Source of the DNA: Mugil cephalus
Lineage: Eukaryota; Chordata; Actinopteri; Mugiliformes; Mugilidae
Length of the DNA stretch: 64,000 nt
Direction of reading: 5' to 3'
Assembly: GCF_022458985.1 (NCBI RefSeq)
Contig: NC_061772.1
Location: forward strand, 8,856,001 to 8,920,000
Part shown: positions 61,791-64,000 of the stretch, in pieces
How positions within the stretch are numbered: the first letter of the stretch is position 1
Layout of the letters: the number at the start of each line of letters is the position of its first letter
Program-made: the position numbers and the translations under genes
The notes under the pieces: generated by a model
Databases searched by the model: none
The model's input: the letters and a program-made list of their open reading frames with translations, nothing else
What the model was told of the DNA's origin: nothing

Positions 61791-64000
61791 CCACCCTTTT
61801 GCTAGTTGGAATGCAGATTACTCTCTCTCACACACACATGCGCACACACACACGTATAAAGTAAATCCTCTTGGCTCCTGTATGCCCCGGCCAGTGGAGA
61901 GATAATGCAGAGGCAGCTCTAGCGAGTGGTTAATCTTTAACCAGGAAGGGATTTGCCTATCAGCTTGTTAAAACTAGCGGTGCAGTGCTGCCGGCCCATC
62001 TATCTGATCCAGTGACCGACCTGACTTGACCAAGTCCTAAGCAGCCTGGACTGAAAGAAAACTGCCCACAACTGCTGTGTGTATCCATGGGTTACTGCAC
62101 TGGGGCAGCAGACGCATCTTTTGTAGAGGTTTGACAAAGCACAATTTAATCACATTTAACAGAGTGTCTGCCCTCACATGGCCAATAAATATGTCACGCT
62201 CATAAACTGGTTGGATCGACATGTGTGCCGGGTTCTGCTTCGTTCTGGAGCTCCAGTGTTAACAGTCTCTGTTGTTTGGTGTTTTGTTCCACTCCTGTTT
62301 TTACTTTCTTGTAACAAATAGCCTGATCATAGTTTTTTTTTTTTGATAATATTGTCTTTGTTGTACTATCAGAGCTCTATCAGCTTTTACAAAACAAATA
62401 TTTACTGCCGACTCACATTAAACCATTTTCATCTGCTGCCGTGAAGCTTATATTAGAGGCTTACCACATAAAATTCATCATATGGGCTTTTTTTAGGTTT
62501 TAATAGTACAGAGAGGAAATGTGTGGGGCTGCGGTGAACTTGTTTGTCAGAGAGCGTGGAGTAACATAACATTTACTGCAAATCTGTCATCAAGAAAAGC
62601 AGCACCTTTTACTATGTCACCTTATCATAAATAACTGGAAATGTTTTTCACTGCTCAGATTATGAACTCTGAGCCAAGTTGTTCAGCACAGTGAGGCAAA
62701 AAAACGGAGGCATCACTCAGTGGGAAAGCATACTTCAACCAGGGGGCACAGGTTGAACTATCCACCCTGCTGAAATGACTCACAGTAAGTAGCTCAGCCA
62801 CTGATACAGGAGGGATTTAGAGTCAGCTTGATGAGTACATGTCATCATGAAAGGTTGACTGAAGTGCTTGCTGGCGCAAGATGTGCTGACAGGGGGATGG
62901 AATGGATGGCAGGGACAGCGGTCTAAGAAGTTCAGCATGAAAGCACATTCAGACTGAAGACAGAGAAGGGTGCCAAAAAACACCAGCGAAGCAGCAATGT
63001 GGATCAAACTAATTAGCAAAACAGGATGTGATGTGGGTATAATAGCCAGTACCACAGCCACATTATCACGTTCCTCAACCTAAAGTAGGCCTATAAATGA
63101 CACCTACTTAAACAGTCTGCACGACAGCAGGAAGCATAATTGTGGCTGACAAAATCAACACTTGAGGTGATGTAGTGATTATAAATGGCACTCATGTACT
63201 GTATCCATGAGCTGCTGTTGAAGTTATGATTAAAGAATGTGGGATGATCTTCAAGCTGCACGGGCAGCTATTCCGTGAAAAAACAAACTCGGTTAATGCA
63301 CGTCGAACAAGAGAACAGGGACACACTCTCAAGGGATGCGGCAAATGTTCATACGCACGAATACCAGGTAATAGGTTGTTAATGGTGCAAATAGATGTAT
63401 ATGATCTCATTCTTGAACTCACATAAACCTGAATATTAATACATACGCAGAGTATCCAGGAGTACAGCAGGATAAACCTGCTCTGGTAGTTCCAGGTTTG
63501 TTTAACTTTTGAGATGAGATGTCAGAGCAATCTACCCTCAGGCGCTACACAACGGATGTGTATGAGTACGTGTGTGTTTGCACAGGAACGCACACCTGCG
63601 AGTGCCATCTCTTTTACTTCGTACCAAAGACAAAACCCTGATATCAGAGAAATCCTGAAACAACAGCACTATGTCTATGGAGCAGCCGAATCAAAGGCAC
63701 GAATTTCACTGGAGAAGGAGGGAAGGAAAAAATCGAGACGAAGATAGAGAAAGGAAGGAGGTGGCGGTGGTGGTTGGCTGCTGAGCGAGAGATCAATCAA
63801 GAAGCTGTAAGAGAGAGAGGCCTCCATTATGGAGCTACAGCGGAGAACAGAGTACGTCTCCCTCTGACCTGGCTTGCTCACTCTGTCCTCCACACAAAGA
63901 GAGACCCACACATCTCTGTGCAACAAGCAAAGAGAGCAGTCTTCCTGTCTCCTACCCTGTGTGCTGTTAAGTGATATAGTTGTGTGTGCGTGAGTGTGCA
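59601..64000. other. gse1 upstream intergenic DNA
   Basis: About 4.4 kb with no recognisable coding exon. It holds CA microsatellites (61758-61787 and smaller ones near 61618-61860) and a GA-rich patch near 63710-63830. A palindromic HNF1-like word lies at 61927-61943. More distal non-coding first exons of gse1 could lie here or beyond the window edge. Confidence 0.5.
61927..61943. promoter_or_regulatory. Palindromic HNF1-like site
   Basis: TGGTTAA-TCT-TTAACCA has perfect 7-base arms and differs by one base from the HNF1 consensus GTTAATNATTAAC. It lies in non-repetitive DNA about 2.8 kb upstream of the gse1 start. Function is inferred only. Confidence 0.3.

Noticed and set aside
1-64000. 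CRISPR arrays, bacterial operons, rRNA or tRNA genes, intact transposons or viral insertions
   Set aside because: None seen: regular repeats are microsatellites, and no tRNA cloverleaf, rRNA segment or full-length transposase or viral gene was recognised by eye.

Overview
The window is nuclear DNA of a ray-finned (teleost) fish. Genes are split into short exons with GT..AG introns and AATAAA polyadenylation signals. Dispersed repeats are of fish type, CA/TG microsatellites are frequent, and the encoded proteins are clear vertebrate orthologues. No bacterial operon, CRISPR array or intact mobile element is visible.

Layout. 1-5.78 kb: no supportable gene. 5.79-9.4 kb: irf8 (minus), 8 coding exons, 422 aa. 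10.6-22.5 kb: a DUSP22-type phosphatase, probably dusp22a (minus), 7 coding exons, 208 aa. 23.2-25.4 kb: cox4i1 (minus), 4 coding exons, 169 aa. 25.4-26.6 kb: divergent promoter interval. 26.6-29.75 kb: emc8 (plus), 5 exons, 204 aa. 31.7-33.9 kb: gins2 (plus), 5 exons, 186 aa. 34.1-59.1 kb: gse1 (minus), 16 coding exons, 1253 aa, tail-to-tail with gins2. 59.2-64 kb: gse1 upstream DNA with no recognised gene. All exon borders were read by hand; every coding model keeps frame from start to stop.

The order gse1-gins2-emc8-cox4i1-irf8 is the block on human 16q24.1, in the same relative orientations. The extra member is the DUSP22-type gene directly upstream of irf8 and on the same strand. This copies the DUSP22-IRF4 arrangement at human 6p25 and suggests an ancestral DUSP22-IRF4/8 pair kept here. 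The genes do not form one pathway: irf8 acts in myeloid and lymphoid transcription, the phosphatase in kinase signalling, cox4i1 in respiration, emc8 in ER membrane-protein insertion, gins2 in the replicative helicase and gse1 in a CoREST/HDAC-type chromatin complex.

No convincing new multi-gene system was found. The items most worth checking are the irf8-dusp22a linkage, a possible internal first exon of gse1, CA repeats just behind two dusp22a 5' splice sites, two strong hairpins and a partial duplication in or beside dusp22a introns, and non-coding candidates in gse1 introns.
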